A stretch of DNA of 64,000 nt, taken from NCBI GenBank assembly GCA_019779905.1, contig JABAKE010000001.1:310001-374000 (forward strand), read 5' to 3'. The notes under the pieces were generated by a model. The model saw only the letters and a program-made list of their open reading frames with translations. It was not told the origin of the DNA and did no database searches. Shown one piece after another: positions 18,401-27,900 of the stretch; the stretch's first letter is position 1; every line of letters begins with the position of its first letter. The stretch comes from Modestobacter lapidis. Its GTDB lineage: Bacteria; Actinomycetota; Actinomycetes; Mycobacteriales; Geodermatophilaceae. The position numbers and the translations under genes were made by a program.

Positions 18401-18654
18401 ACGTGCCAGCCCTGCATGGTCTTGAACCGGGGGAAGACGTCCTTGAACGCCCGGGCCTCGATGTGGTGGGTCCCGGGGCGGCCGTTGGCGGTCGGCGGCC
18501 CCTCGTAGAACACCCACTGCGGCTTGTCGGCCGAGCCCTCGAGCGTGCGGGCGAAGACCTTGCCGGCCTCCCACTGCTCGAGCACCTCGTGCTCGAGGGC
18601 GGGCAGGTCGACCTGGGGTGGGAGGGCACGGAACGGACCAGCGGCAGAGCTCAC
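15484..18654 (-). CDS. ileS: Isoleucyl-tRNA synthetase with altered HIGH motif (GTHH)
   Basis: This class I synthetase charges tRNA-Ile with isoleucine. It has 1056 aa from GTG 18654 (ATG 18663 and 18666 are alternatives). Visible in order: FYEGPPTANGRPGTHHIEAR, in which the usual H-x-G-H is G-T-H-H (about residues 61-64); AGWDCHGLPVE; the CP1 editing domain with TTTPWTLPSNTAV; WCIS-type QTRGWFYTL; and the KMSKS loop DGRKMSKHLGN. The anticodon-binding and C-terminal domains follow. Size and sequence are those of the type 2 (eukaryote-like) IleRS. It is oriented against its neighbours and probably transcribed alone; upstream on its strand is the box GATGAT. The N-terminal extension of the open frame to 19380 is not coding. 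Confidence 0.96.
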   Translation of the reverse strand: MSSAAGPFRALPPQVDLPALEHEVLEQWEAGKVFARTLEGSADKPQWVFYEGPPTANGRPGTHHIEARAFKDVFPRFKTMQGWHVPRRAGWDCHGLPVEIAVEQELGFAGKPDIERFGIAEFNARCRESVERHVGAFAELTDRMGYWVDMSTAYRTMDSSYVQSVWWSLKQVFDKGLLVEDHRVAPYCPRCGTGLSDHEVAQGYETITDPSVYVRLPVTSGEWAGRADLLVWTTTPWTLPSNTAVAMNPEVTYVVARSGADTLVVAEPLLGAVFGDAEVEVLARTVGREWEFVHYQRPFELVEFPAGDAHFVVLADYVTTDDGTGLVHQSPAFGADDLVVCRGYGLPVVNPVDASGHFLPEVPLVGGHFFKAADPALVEDLLARGVLYRELRYEHSYPHCWRCHTPLMYYAQPSWYIRTSAIKDQLLAENEKTSWHPENIQWGRYGDWLRNNVDWALSRDRYWGTPLPIWRNDADPAKLVAVASLAELSELTGRDLADLDPHRPFIDEVTFTVPGEEGTYRRVRQVIDAWYDSGSMPFAQWGAPHQNRAEFEAAYPAQFICEAIDQTRGWFYTLMAVGTLVFERSSYENVLCLGHILAEDGRKMSKHLGNILEPMPLMDRHGADAVRWFMLAGGSPWSARRVGHETLSEVVRKVLLTYWNTASFFTLYAETNGWDPASTPPPARADRPLLDRWALAELASVTAGVTDALEAFDTQTAGRLLAEFVDDLSNWYVRRSRRRFWEGDPAALGTLHEVLDGLTRLMAPFTPFITERVWGTVVVPGAVGRDGQGAAVDSVHLASWPLVDEDARDDTLVEQVALVRRLVELGRSARTQAKARTRQPLARALVAAPGWSELPRDLVAEVADELNVAELTDLSAVGGSLVDITVKVDFRAVGRRLGKQVQAVATAVAAADPAELVAAYRAGTATVDVDGTAVALQDGDLVVTETPREGWTVASATGLTVALDLTLTPELERAGLAREVVRLVQDARKSAGLAVSDRIELWWTGEGPVAQALTEHAGQLSGEVLATSLHAATAGSGEGVEGPQGSRVWIARAADN

Positions 18655-18661
18655 GGCAGCC

Positions 18662-18667
18662 ATCATC
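18662..18667 (-). promoter_or_regulatory. -10 box GATGAT for leaderless ileS
   Basis: On the minus strand GATGAT ends 7 bases before GTG 18654. No ribosome-binding site precedes the ATG alternatives inside the box. Confidence 0.3.
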
Positions 18668-18772
18668 CCCGATCCCGCCGACGCCCCGGCCACCCAGCCC
18701 GGCCGGCGGGCGCGGCGCCGGTCACCGGGGCGGGACGCCGGTACGGGAGACTGCGCCCATGGGAGGGCGCGG

Positions 18773-20284
18773 GTGAACACCACGGTCACCGTCGCGCTGG
18801 CCGTCGGTGCCCTCGTGGTGCTGGTCGCCGCGGTCGCGCTGCGGCTGGCCGACCGGCTCGGTCTGCCCTCCCTCCTGCTGTACCTGGCCCTGGGCGTGGC
18901 GCTGGGGGAGGGCGGCCTCGGCGTGCAGTTCGAGGACTTCGCCCTGGCCCAGACGCTGGGCATCGCGGCGCTGGTGGTGATCCTCGCCGAGGGTGGGCTG
19001 ACGACGCGCTGGCCGGAGATGCGGCGGGCCCTGGGGCCGGGCCTCAGCCTGGCCACCATCGGCGTCGGGGTGTCGGTGGGGGTCACCGCGGCCTTCGCGG
19101 TCTGGCTGCTGGACCTGGAGTGGGGGGTCGCCCTGCTGCTGGCCGCGGTGATCGGTTCGACCGACGCGGCGGCGGTGTTCGCGGTGCTGCGCCGGATGCC
19201 CCTGCCGCGGCGCGTCGTCGCGGCCGTCGAGGCGGAGAGCGGGCTCAACGACGCGCCGGTGATCCTGCTGGTGAGCGCCCTGATCGTGCAGGTGGCCGGC
19301 GGCCAGCCCGACCCCTGGTGGCTGGTCGGGCTCACCGTCGTGGGGCAGCTGGCCGGTGGCGGCCTGCTCGGGGTGGCCATCGGGTTCGGCGGCGCCTGGG
19401 TGCTCCGCCGGGCGGCGCTGCCGCTGGCCGGGCTCTACCCGCTGGCGACCCTGGCCATCTGCGTGCTCGCCTTCGCCGTGGCCACGCTGGCGTGGACCTC
19501 CGGCATCGTCGCGGTCTACCTCTGCGGTGTGGTGCTGGGCAACGCCCACATGCCACACCGCTCGGCCAGCATCGGGTTCGCCGAGGGGACCGCCTCGCTG
19601 GCCCAGATCGGGCTGTTCGTGCTCCTCGGACTGCTGGTCTCGCCGTCCCGGCTGATCGACGCACTGCTGCCCGCGCTGCTCATCGGCGGGGTGCTGCTGC
19701 TGGTGGCCAGGCCGCTGTCGGTGCTGCTGAGCCTGGTCTGGTTCCGCTGGCCGCTGGCCCAGCAGGCGTTCGTGTCCTGGGCGGGCCTGCGGGGCGCGGT
19801 GCCCATCGTGCTCGCCACCTTCCCGCTGACCGGTCAGGTCCCCGGCGCGACCGTCATCTTCGACACCGTCTTCGTGCTGGTCGTCGTCTTCACGGTGCTG
19901 CAGGGCGGCCTGCTGCCGCGGATGGCCCGGTGGCTGCGGATCGCCACCCCGACGACCCCGCGCGAGGTGGAGGTGGAGTCCGCGCCCCTGGACGAGCTGG
20001 ACGCGGACCTCATGCAGCTCACCGTGCCCACCGGATCGCGACTGCACGGGGTGTACCTGCCCGAGCTACGGCTGCCGGAGGACGCGGCCGTAGTGCTCGT
20101 CGTCCGCGACGGGCGGCCGTTCGTGCCCGACGCGACCACCCGGCTGATGCGCGGGGACCAGGCGCTGCTGGTCTCCTCCCGCGCCTCCCGCCCGGAGGCC
20201 GAACGACGGCTGCGGGCAGTCAGCCGGGCCGGCCGGCTGGCCACCTGGCGGGGGGAGACGGGCGGGGCGACCGGGCTGGACTGA
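18773..20284 (+). CDS. Cation:proton antiporter, CPA1/NhaP2-type with C-terminal regulatory domain
   Basis: This 503-aa membrane antiporter exchanges K+ or Na+ for H+. About twelve hydrophobic segments span residues 1-390, with the conserved VIGSTDAAAVFAVLR and ESGLNDAPVILLV motifs (acidic transport residues) and WAGLRGAVPIVLATFPL. A cytoplasmic TrkA-C-like domain occupies about 415-490 (VPTGSRLHGVYLPELRLPED). The ion cannot be told from sequence; the layout matches NhaP2/CvrA. The start is GTG 18773 with GGAGGG in front. A five-codon ORF (ATG 18759 to TGA 18776) overlaps this start. Confidence 0.88.
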   Translation: MNTTVTVALAVGALVVLVAAVALRLADRLGLPSLLLYLALGVALGEGGLGVQFEDFALAQTLGIAALVVILAEGGLTTRWPEMRRALGPGLSLATIGVGVSVGVTAAFAVWLLDLEWGVALLLAAVIGSTDAAAVFAVLRRMPLPRRVVAAVEAESGLNDAPVILLVSALIVQVAGGQPDPWWLVGLTVVGQLAGGGLLGVAIGFGGAWVLRRAALPLAGLYPLATLAICVLAFAVATLAWTSGIVAVYLCGVVLGNAHMPHRSASIGFAEGTASLAQIGLFVLLGLLVSPSRLIDALLPALLIGGVLLLVARPLSVLLSLVWFRWPLAQQAFVSWAGLRGAVPIVLATFPLTGQVPGATVIFDTVFVLVVVFTVLQGGLLPRMARWLRIATPTTPREVEVESAPLDELDADLMQLTVPTGSRLHGVYLPELRLPEDAAVVLVVRDGRPFVPDATTRLMRGDQALLVSSRASRPEAERRLRAVSRAGRLATWRGETGGATGLD

Positions 20285-20288
20285 TGAA

Positions 20289-20341
20289 GGACCCCCTGCC
20301 CCCACCACTCGCAAGCTCGCGGCGGGACCCTGCAGGGGGCC
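20289..20341 (+). repeat. Post-stop stem-loop repeat, copy 5
   Basis: This copy begins 4 bases after the antiporter stop. The outer arms GG(A)CCCCCTGC/GCAGGGGGCC are perfect apart from the bulged A. The inner arms CCAC/GCGG surround the apex TCGCAAGCTC. It lies between converging genes; the following 97 bases up to mqo hold nothing recognisable. Confidence 0.8.
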
Positions 20342-20438
20342 AAGCCGCTGCGAGCCCTGCCGCCGGGGAGCCGCCGGCCCCCGCGCCGGCAGACCACAGC
20401 GGTCCTCTCCGACCGCATCGTGGTCCCGTCGTGTCTCT

Positions 20439-21920
20439 CTACCCGTTCAGTTCCAGCGTGCGCTTGGTGTCCTCGCGCACCTGGACCAGCAGGGCGGGCT
20501 CCTCGGACAGCTTGTGCCCGTAGGAGGGGATCGCCTCCTGGATCAGCGGACGCCAGAAATCCACGCGGTCGGGGAAGCAGCGCTCCAGCAGGTTGAGCAT
20601 CGCCGCCACCGCGGTCGAGGCGCCCGGGGAGGCGCCCAGCAGGCCGGCGATCGTGCCCTCACCACCGACGACCAGTTCGGTGCCGAACTGCAGCACGCCG
20701 CGCCCGTCCGGGTCCTGCTTGATGACCTGCACGCGCTGTCCGGCCGTGATCAGCTCCCAGTCACCCGCCTCGGCCGTGGGTACGAAATCGGTGAGCGTGG
20801 CGTGCCGGGCGCCGCGGGACTGCAGCACCTGCCCGATCAGGTACCTGGTCAGGGGGATGTTGTCCTTCGCCACGCCGAGCATCGACCCGAGGTTGTTGCC
20901 GCGCACCGACTTCGGCAGGTCGAACAGCGAGCCGCCCTTGAGGAACTTCGGCGAGAAACCGGCGTAGGGGCCGAACAGCAGCGACTGGTCGTTGTCTATG
21001 TAGCGCAGGTCCAGGTGCGGCACCGACATGGGCGGCGCGCCGACGGCGGCCTGACCGTAGACCTTGGCCTGGTGCCGGCCGACCAGCTCGGGGGAGCGGG
21101 TGCGGAGGAACTGGCCGCTGACCGGGAAGCCGCCGAAGCCGCGGATCTCGGGGATGCCGGCCTTCTGCAGCAACGGCAGTGCGCCACCGCCGGCGCCGAC
21201 GAAGACGAACCGGGAGCGCACGGTGCGGCGCTCACCGGTGCGGGTGTCGCGGGCGCCGATGGTCCAGCGGCCGTCGGTGCCGCGTTCCACCCGGTCGACC
21301 CGGGTGGAGGTGTGCACCTGCACGCCCCGGGCGGTGGCCGCGTCGAACATCAGCCGGGTCAGCGACCCGAAGTCGACGTCGGTGCCGGCCACCGAGCGGG
21401 TGGCGGCCATCTTCTGGCCCGGGTCGCGGCCGGCCATCATCAGCGGCACCCACTCGGCGAGCACCGCCGGGTCCTGGGTGTGCTCCATCCCGTCGAACAG
21501 CGGCTCGGCCGACATGGCCTCGAACCGGGTCCGCATGTACTTCTGGCCGGCCGCGCCGGTGACGAAGCTGATGTGGGGGACCGGGGTGATGAAGTCCTTC
21601 GGTGAGCCGGTGAGGCCCTTCCGCACCAGGTGCGACCAGAACTGGCGGGACACCTGGAACTGCTCGTTGATGGTGACGGCCTTCGCCGGGTTCACCCGCC
21701 CGTCCGGGCCGGCCGGGGTGTAGTTCAGCTCGCACAGAGCGGCATGGCCGGTGCCCGCGTTGTTCCAGGGGCCCGAGCTCTCCTCGGCCACCGCGTCGCC
21801 GGACTCGAAGACCGTGACGCTCCAGTCGGGCGCCACCACACCGAGCAGGGCGCTCAGGGTCGCGCTCATGATGCCGCCGCCGACGAGCACTACGTCGGGG
21901 TTCGCGGCGTCCGTGGTCAA
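20439..21920 (-). CDS. mqo: Malate:quinone oxidoreductase
   Basis: This peripheral membrane FAD enzyme of the TCA cycle oxidises malate to oxaloacetate and passes electrons to quinone. It has 493 aa. The FAD-binding VVLVGGGIMSATLSALLG is near the N-terminus, ESSGPWNNAGTGHAALCELNYTP at about 43-65 is a signature of the family, and the C-terminus contains GGEGTIAGLLGASPGASTA. The start is TTG 21920, chosen because GGAGG lies 6 bases before it and no ATG or GTG in frame fits the N-terminus. The frame is open far upstream, but without Mqo similarity. Confidence 0.94.
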   Translation of the reverse strand: MTTDAANPDVVLVGGGIMSATLSALLGVVAPDWSVTVFESGDAVAEESSGPWNNAGTGHAALCELNYTPAGPDGRVNPAKAVTINEQFQVSRQFWSHLVRKGLTGSPKDFITPVPHISFVTGAAGQKYMRTRFEAMSAEPLFDGMEHTQDPAVLAEWVPLMMAGRDPGQKMAATRSVAGTDVDFGSLTRLMFDAATARGVQVHTSTRVDRVERGTDGRWTIGARDTRTGERRTVRSRFVFVGAGGGALPLLQKAGIPEIRGFGGFPVSGQFLRTRSPELVGRHQAKVYGQAAVGAPPMSVPHLDLRYIDNDQSLLFGPYAGFSPKFLKGGSLFDLPKSVRGNNLGSMLGVAKDNIPLTRYLIGQVLQSRGARHATLTDFVPTAEAGDWELITAGQRVQVIKQDPDGRGVLQFGTELVVGGEGTIAGLLGASPGASTAVAAMLNLLERCFPDRVDFWRPLIQEAIPSYGHKLSEEPALLVQVREDTKRTLELNG

Positions 21921-21926
21921 GATGTG

Positions 21927-21931
21927 CCTCC
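21927..21931 (-). promoter_or_regulatory. Ribosome-binding site deciding the TTG start of mqo
   Basis: On the minus strand TGGAGG is followed by CACATC and then TTG. The 6-base spacing is ideal, and the TTG falls just before the FAD-binding domain. Confidence 0.65.
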
Positions 21932-22205
21932 AGGAGCTCAGGACCGTCTCGATGTCCCATCGTCGTCCGCGCTTCGGGCCTCCATGCCCCGAAGGAGGGG
22001 CGCAGACCCATCTGGTCCCATGAGATCTGTCACAGTGTCGCCCCCCGGGACCCTGACCTGCGCGTCGAGGTGGGCGTCGGAGGTGGCGACACGCCCCTGC
22101 CCGCCCGGGCCGGGCCGCCCGCGATCCGGGACGGCGGTGGGCGGCGCGGCTATCGTCGGGAACGACGTGGCCGCAGGTGCTGCGCTGGAGGAGGCGGCGG
22201 CCATC

Positions 22206-22781
22206 GTGAACGAGCAGCCCGACCCGTCCGGCCGGACCCGGCCGGCCGGGACGCCGGGCGTGCCACGCCGGCCGCGCACCCGGCTGCTCCTCGCGCTCGC
22301 CGCGGTCGTGTTCGCCCTGGATCTGGGCACCAAGGTGCTGGTCGTCGCCACCCTCTCCGACCGGGAACCGGTGCGGCTGTGGGGCGGGGCGCTGTACCTC
22401 ACCGAGGCCCGCAACACCGGTGCGGCCTTCTCCCTGGCCGAGGGCGCCACCGTGGTGTTCACCGTCATCGCCGCCGTCGTGGTGGTGGTCATCGTGCGGG
22501 TGGCCCGGCGGCTGTTGTCCACCGGCTGGGCGGTCGCGCTGGGCCTGGTGCTCGGTGGAGCGCTCGGCAACCTCGCGGACCGGATCTTCCGCGACCCGGG
22601 CTTCCTGCGCGGTGGGGTCGTCGACTTCCTGTCGCTGTTCGCCCCCGACGGCAGCGTGTGGCCCATCTTCAACGTCGCCGACTCCGCGATCGTCTGCGGC
22701 GGGTTGCTCGGCGCGGTGCTGGCCTTCCGCGGCATCGAGTTCGACGGCGGGCGGGCCGGGGACCGCAGTTCCGCCGACTGA
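22206..22781 (+). CDS. lspA: Lipoprotein signal peptidase (signal peptidase II)
   Basis: This polytopic membrane aspartyl protease removes the signal peptide of prolipoproteins after lipidation by Lgt (also in this window). It has 191 aa and four transmembrane segments. Conserved motifs are D-L-G-T-K near residue 40, [14 protein letters not shown] (the family's N-T-G-A-A-F), GNLADRI with the first catalytic Asp, and [11 protein letters not shown] with the second. The start is GTG 22206, with GGAGGAGG about 11 bases upstream. An in-frame GTG at 22167 is an alternative, since TATCGT (22151-22156) could serve as its -10 box. Confidence 0.94.
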   Translation: MNEQPDPSGRTRPAGTPGVPRRPRTRLLLALAAVVFALDLGTKVLVVATLSDREPVRLWGGALYLTEARNTGAAFSLAEGATVVFTVIAAVVVVVIVRVARRLLSTGWAVALGLVLGGALGNLADRIFRDPGFLRGGVVDFLSLFAPDGSVWPIFNVADSAIVCGGLLGAVLAFRGIEFDGGRAGDRSSAD

Positions 22782-22785
22782 CCGC

Positions 22786-22839
22786 GGCCCCGTCCAGAGG
22801 CTCGCCGCGAGCGTGCGAGCGGTGAGGAGGACGGGGTCC
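22786..22839 (-). repeat. Post-stop stem-loop repeat, copy 6 (inverted)
   Basis: This is the only copy in reverse orientation; it lies 4 bases after the lspA stop. Read on the minus strand, the outer arms are GG(A)CCCCGTCC/GGACGGGGCC, the inner arms CCGC/GCGG, and the apex TCGCACGCTC. It ends just before the -10 box of the pseudouridine synthase gene. Confidence 0.8.
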
Positions 22840-22844
22840 TTCTG

Positions 22845-22850
22845 CACAAT
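22845..22850 (+). promoter_or_regulatory. -10 box CACAAT, leaderless start at 22858
   Basis: CACAAT ends 7 bases before GTG 22858. The other possible start, ATG 22849, overlaps the box and has no ribosome-binding site at a useful distance. Confidence 0.4.
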
Positions 22851-22857
22851 GGACGGC

Positions 22858-23811
22858 GTGACCAGCAGCCCGAGCCCGGCGGCACCCGGCGAGCACCGCG
22901 CCCTGCCGGTCCCCGACGGCCTCGAGGGGCAGCGGGTCGACCAGGCGCTGTCCCGGCTGTTCGGGGTCTCCCGCACGGTCGCCGCCGAGCTCGCCGACGC
23001 CGGCCGGGTGGTGGTCGACGGGCGCGCCCGCGGCAAGGGTGACCGGCTCAGCGGCGGGAGCTGGCTGGAGGTGGAGCTGCCCCCGCCGCCCGGCGAGCCG
23101 GCCCCGCCCCGGCCGGTGGCCGGGATGACCGTCGTGCACGACGACGACGACATCGTGGTGATCGACAAGCCGGTGGGCGTCGCCGCCCACGGCAGCCCCG
23201 GCTGGGACGGCCCCACCGTGACCGGCGGGCTGGCCGCGGCCGGCTACCGAATCTCCACCAGCGGTGCGGCCGAGCGGCAGGGCGTGGTACACCGCCTGGA
23301 CGCCGCCACCACCGGGCTGATGGTGGTGGCGAAGAGCGAACGGGCGTACACGCTGCTGAAGGCGGCCTTCAAGGAGCGCACCGTCGACAAGGGCTACCAC
23401 GCGCTGGTCCAGGGCCACCCCGACCCGTCGAAGGGCACCATCGACGCCCCCATCGACCGGCACCCCAAGCACGACTGGCGGTTCGCCGTCGTCTCCGGTG
23501 GGCGCCCCTCGGTGACCCACTACGAGGTGCTGGAGGCCTTCCCGGCCGCCAGCCTGGTCGACATCCACCTCGCAACCGGCCGCACCCACCAGATCCGCGT
23601 GCACTTCTCCGCGCTGCGGCATCCCTGCGTCGGCGACCCGACCTACGGCGCCGACCCGACGCTGGCCGCGCGGCTGGGCGTCGAGCGCCAGTGGCTGCAC
23701 GCCGTCCGGCTCGGTTTCGCCCACCCGGCCGACGGGTCATGGGTCGAGTTCACCAGCGAGTACCCCGCCGACCTGGCCGGCGCCCTGGCCATCCTGCGCG
23801 CCGAGAACTGA
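22858..23811 (+). CDS. RluA/RluD-family 23S rRNA pseudouridine synthase
   Basis: This enzyme isomerises uridine to pseudouridine in large-subunit rRNA. It has 317 aa: an N-terminal S4 RNA-binding domain (about 22-85, with [17 protein letters not shown]) and the RluA catalytic domain, with the active-site Asp in [18 protein letters not shown] (about 142-159) and [16 protein letters not shown] near 240. The lspA-rluD pairing is conserved in actinobacteria. Target uridines cannot be read from sequence. The start is GTG 22858, preferred over ATG 22849 because of the promoter position. Confidence 0.93.
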   Translation: MTSSPSPAAPGEHRALPVPDGLEGQRVDQALSRLFGVSRTVAAELADAGRVVVDGRARGKGDRLSGGSWLEVELPPPPGEPAPPRPVAGMTVVHDDDDIVVIDKPVGVAAHGSPGWDGPTVTGGLAAAGYRISTSGAAERQGVVHRLDAATTGLMVVAKSERAYTLLKAAFKERTVDKGYHALVQGHPDPSKGTIDAPIDRHPKHDWRFAVVSGGRPSVTHYEVLEAFPAASLVDIHLATGRTHQIRVHFSALRHPCVGDPTYGADPTLAARLGVERQWLHAVRLGFAHPADGSWVEFTSEYPADLAGALAILRAEN

Positions 23812-23823
23812 CCGACCGCCGCC

Positions 23824-24615
23824 GTGGGTCTCGAGGGGGCAGCGGGCCTGCCCGACGCACTGTCGGACTGGGGGCCGGCGCAGCTGGCCGCGGTCGTCAT
23901 CGCCGGGTACCTGGTCATCGGGGAGCCCTTCGTCGGGCACGCGCTGCACCGGCGGTTCGAGGGTCGGCTGGGTACCGACCCGGTCGCCCGGCGCTCGCTG
24001 TACCGCAGGCTGCTGGTGCTGGAGTGGGGGCTGGCGCTCATCGCGCTGATGGTCTGGTTGTCCGCGCCGGGGGTGTCGGCCGGGCACGTCGGGCTCGGCT
24101 GGCCGCAGCGCTGGCCGGGCGTGCTCACCACGGCGGCCTGCCTGCTGCTGCTCGGCCTGGTGGTGTACTCCACCCTCGCCCTGCGCTCCGGGGCGCTCTC
24201 CGGTCCGCCGGCGCCGGCGCGGCCGGGCGAGGCCCGGCACGCGGAGCCGCCGGGTTCGTCGACCCTCGCGCTGCTCCCCCGGACCCAGCCGGAACGGCGG
24301 CTGTTCGCGGTGGTGGGCGTGACGGCCGGGGTGTGCGAGGAGTGGCTCTACCGCGGCTTCTTCCTGGCCCTGGTCGCCGCGGTCGCCCCGGGGCTGCCCG
24401 GGCCGGCGCTGGTGGGTGTCGCCGCGGTCGCCTTCGGCCTGGCGCACGCCTACCAGGGCGTCTCCGGGATGGTCACCACCGGCGTGCTCGGCGGGGTGCT
24501 CGCCGCGGTCTACCTGTCCAGCGGGTCACTGCTGCTCCCGGTCCTGCTGCACGCCGTGATCGACCTGCGCTTCCTGCTGGTGCCGGCCTCGGCCCTCCCC
24601 GCGGGAGCCCGGTGA
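23824..24615 (+). CDS. CPBP family intramembrane metalloprotease
   Basis: This 263-aa polytopic membrane protein has about seven hydrophobic segments. The CPBP (Abi/CAAX protease) motifs are present: EEWLYRGFF (E-E-x3-R, about residues 171-179), FGLAHAYQG (His, about 205-213) and LLHAVIDLRF (His, about 239-248). Substrates are unknown; relatives process prenylated proteins or protect against self-produced bacteriocins. It starts at GTG 23824, 12 bases after the rluD-type gene, so it probably shares its transcript. Confidence 0.88.
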   Translation: MGLEGAAGLPDALSDWGPAQLAAVVIAGYLVIGEPFVGHALHRRFEGRLGTDPVARRSLYRRLLVLEWGLALIALMVWLSAPGVSAGHVGLGWPQRWPGVLTTAACLLLLGLVVYSTLALRSGALSGPPAPARPGEARHAEPPGSSTLALLPRTQPERRLFAVVGVTAGVCEEWLYRGFFLALVAAVAPGLPGPALVGVAAVAFGLAHAYQGVSGMVTTGVLGGVLAAVYLSSGSLLLPVLLHAVIDLRFLLVPASALPAGAR

Positions 24616-24901
24616 GCCCCGCCGGGCGGCCGGTATCGCGAACGTCACCATCCACCGCGAGCCGGTCGCCGGGCCACGGTCCGCAGGTGGGCGGGCCGCG
24701 GCGTGACGGATCGGTCCCCGGGGTCGAGACACGTCCTGTCAGACCCTCGGAGTAGGACGTCCCTAGTGCGAGGATCGGGTCCGGTCCACGCACATGCCCG
24801 AACATCCCACGCGACACGGCCTTCCCCGCCGGTCAGCAGGAGCGTCCCGTCCCCGTCGGGTGGACGGGCGACAGCACGACCCGTGAGGAGCACACCGCAC
24901 C
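24616..24901. other. Intergenic region before dnaE, no gene seen
   Basis: This 286-base gap has no coding frame with recognisable similarity, no strong hairpin and no promoter that can be named with confidence. It ends with GTGAGGAGCACACCGCACC, which holds the dnaE ribosome-binding site (GAGGAG). The dnaE promoter is presumably here. Confidence 0.5.
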
Positions 24902-27900
24902 GTGAGCAGCGCGCCGTCAGCATCGTCGTCGCAGAACTTCGTGCACCTGCACGTGCACACCGAGTACTCGATGCTCGACGGGGCGGCCAAGCTCGGTGAG
25001 GTCACCCGGGCCGCCGCCGAGGAGGGCATGCCGGCCCTCGCGATGACCGACCACGGCAACGTCTTCGGCGCCTACGACTTCTACAAGACGGCCAAGGGCG
25101 CGGGCGTCAAGCCGATCATCGGCATGGAGGGCTACTACACCCCCGGCTCGCGCTTCGACCGCGCCCCGTTCGAGTTCGGCGACAAGCTGATCGACGAGGA
25201 GGGCGACGGCGGGTCCAACCGCGGCAAGGCCGCCTACACGCACATGACCCTGCTGGCCAAGACCACCGAGGGCATGCACAACCTGTTCCGGCTCTCCTCG
25301 CTGGCCAGCCTGGAGGGGCAGTACCGCAAGCCGCGCTTCGACCGCGACCTGCTGGAGAAGTACGGCACGGGCCTGATCGCCACCACCGGGTGTCCCTCCG
25401 GCGAGGTCAACATGTGGCTGCGCGCCGGCAAGGTCGAGCGCGCCCGCCAGGCCGCCGCGGACTTCCAGGACATCTTCGGGCGGGAGAACTTCTACGCCGA
25501 GATCATGGACCACGGGCTGTCCATCGAGAAGAAGACCAAGCCCGCGCTGCTGGAGATCGCCAAGGACCTCGGCATCCCGCTGCTGGGCACCAACGACCTG
25601 CACTACACCCACCGCGAGGACGCCGAGGCGCACGACGCCCTGCTGTGCATCCAGACCGGCTCCCGGCTCAACGAGCCCAACCGCTTCAAGTTCAACGGCG
25701 ACGGCTACTACCTGAAGTCCGCCGCCGAGATGCGCGCGCTGTTCGCCGAGCACCCCGAGGCGTGCGACAACACGCTGCTGGTCGCCGAGCAGTGCGAGGT
25801 CGGGTTCACCGAGGGCGCCGACCTCATGCCCCGGTTCCCGCTGCCCGAGGGCGAGGACGAGACGTCCTGGTTCATCAAGGAGGTCGAGCGCGGCCTGCAC
25901 AAGCGCTGGCCGGGCGGCATCCCCGACCACGTCCGCAAGCAGGCCGACTACGAGGTCGGGATCATCGTCCAGATGGGCTTCCCCGGGTACTTCCTCGTGG
26001 TCGCCGACTTCATCAACTGGGCGAAGGAGCAGGGCATCCGGGTCGGTCCCGGCCGGGGCTCGGCAGCCGGTTCGCTGGCCGCCTACGCGATGGGCATCAC
26101 CGACCTCGACCCGCTGGCGCACGGCCTGATCTTCGAGCGGTTCCTCAACCCCGAGCGCGTCTCCATGCCCGACGTCGACATCGACTTCGACGACCGCCGC
26201 CGCGGCGAGGTCATCCGGTACGTCTCGGAGAAGTACGGCGAGGAGCGGGTCAGCCAGATCGTCACCTACGGCACGATCAAGGCGAAGGCCGCGATCAAGG
26301 ACGCCGCCCGGGTGCTGGACCGCCCCTACTCGGTGGGTGACGAGCTGACCAAGCTGATGCCGCCGGGCGTGATGGGCAAGGACATCCCGCTGTCGGGGAT
26401 CTTCGACCCCAAGCACGAGCGCTACAAGGAGGCCACGGAGTTCCGCGCCCGCTACGAGTCCGACCCGGGCGCGGCCGAGGTCATCGACCAGGCCCGCAAG
26501 CTCGAGGGCCTGAAGCGCCAGTGGGGCGTGCACGCGGCCGGCGTCATCATCGGCCGGTACCCGCTGATCGACAGCGTGCCGATCATGCGCCGCGAGGCCG
26601 ACGGCGCGGTCATCACGCAGTTCGACTACCCGACCTGCGAGACGCTCGGCCTGCTCAAGATGGACTTCCTGGGGCTGCGCAACCTCACCGTGATCGACGA
26701 TGCGCTGCGCAACATCGTCATCAACGGCAAGGCGGCCATCGACCTCGACGAGCTCAGCAAGGACCTCACCGACCCGGCGACCTACGACCTGCTGGCGCGC
26801 GGGGAGACCCTGGGCGTGTTCCAGTTCGACGGCGGGCCGATGCGGTCGCTGCTGCGGTTGATGCGGCCGGACAACTTCGAGGACATCTCCGCAGTCGGTG
26901 CGCTCTACCGCCCGGGCCCGATGGGTGCGAACTCGCACACCAACTACGCGCTGCGCAAGAACGGCCAGCAGGAGATCACCCCGATCCACCCGGAGCTGGC
27001 CGAGCCGCTGGAGGAGATCCTCGGCCAGACCTACGGCCTGATCGTCTACCAGGAGCAGGTCATGGCGATCGCGCAGAAGGTCGCGGGGTACTCCCTCGGC
27101 AAGGCCGACCTGCTGCGCCGCGCGATGGGCAAGAAGAAGAAGTCGGTGCTGGACGCCGAGTACGTCGGCTTCGAGGCCGGGATGAAGGAGAACGGCTTCT
27201 CCGCCGCGGCGGTCAAGACGCTCTGGGACATCCTGGTGCCCTTCGCCGACTACGCCTTCAACAAGGCGCACTCGGCGGCCTACGGCCTGATCTCGTACTG
27301 GACGGCGTACCTCAAGGCCAACTACCCGGCCGAGTACATGGCCGCCCTCCTCACCAGCGTCGGCGACGACAAGGACAAGCGACCCATCTACCTGGCCGAG
27401 TGCCGCCGGATGGGCATCAAGGTGCTCCCGCCCGACGTCAACGAGTCCTCGGCCGACTTCACCGCCGTCGGCACCGACATCCGCTTCGGGCTGGCCTCGG
27501 TGCGCAACGTCGGGCACAACGTCGTGGAGTCGATCTCCCGGGCCCGCGAGGAGAAGGGCGCGTTCAAGGACTTCGCCGACTTCATGCGGAAGATCGACAC
27601 GGTCGCCTGCAACAAGAAGGTGATCGAGTCGCTGGCGAAGGCCGGCGCCTTCGACTCCCTCGGCCACTCGCGGCAGGGGATCGCGGCCATCCACGCCAAC
27701 GCCGTGGATCAGGCGATGGGCCTCAAGCGCAAGGAGGCCGAGGGTCAGTTCGACCTGTTCGGCAGCTTCGGTGAGACGGCCGAGGACCCGTTCGGCTCGT
27801 CGCTGGACATCGCGATCCCCACCGCCGACTGGTCGAAGTCGGAGAAGTTGGTCTTCGAGCGCGACATGCTGGGCCTCTACGTCTCCGACCACCCGCTGCA

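Noticed and set aside
16792-20523. A 1243-codon plus-strand frame opposite ileS and through the antiporter in another frame
   Set aside because: Crosses two genes with clear function; low-complexity Arg/Gly/Ala product.
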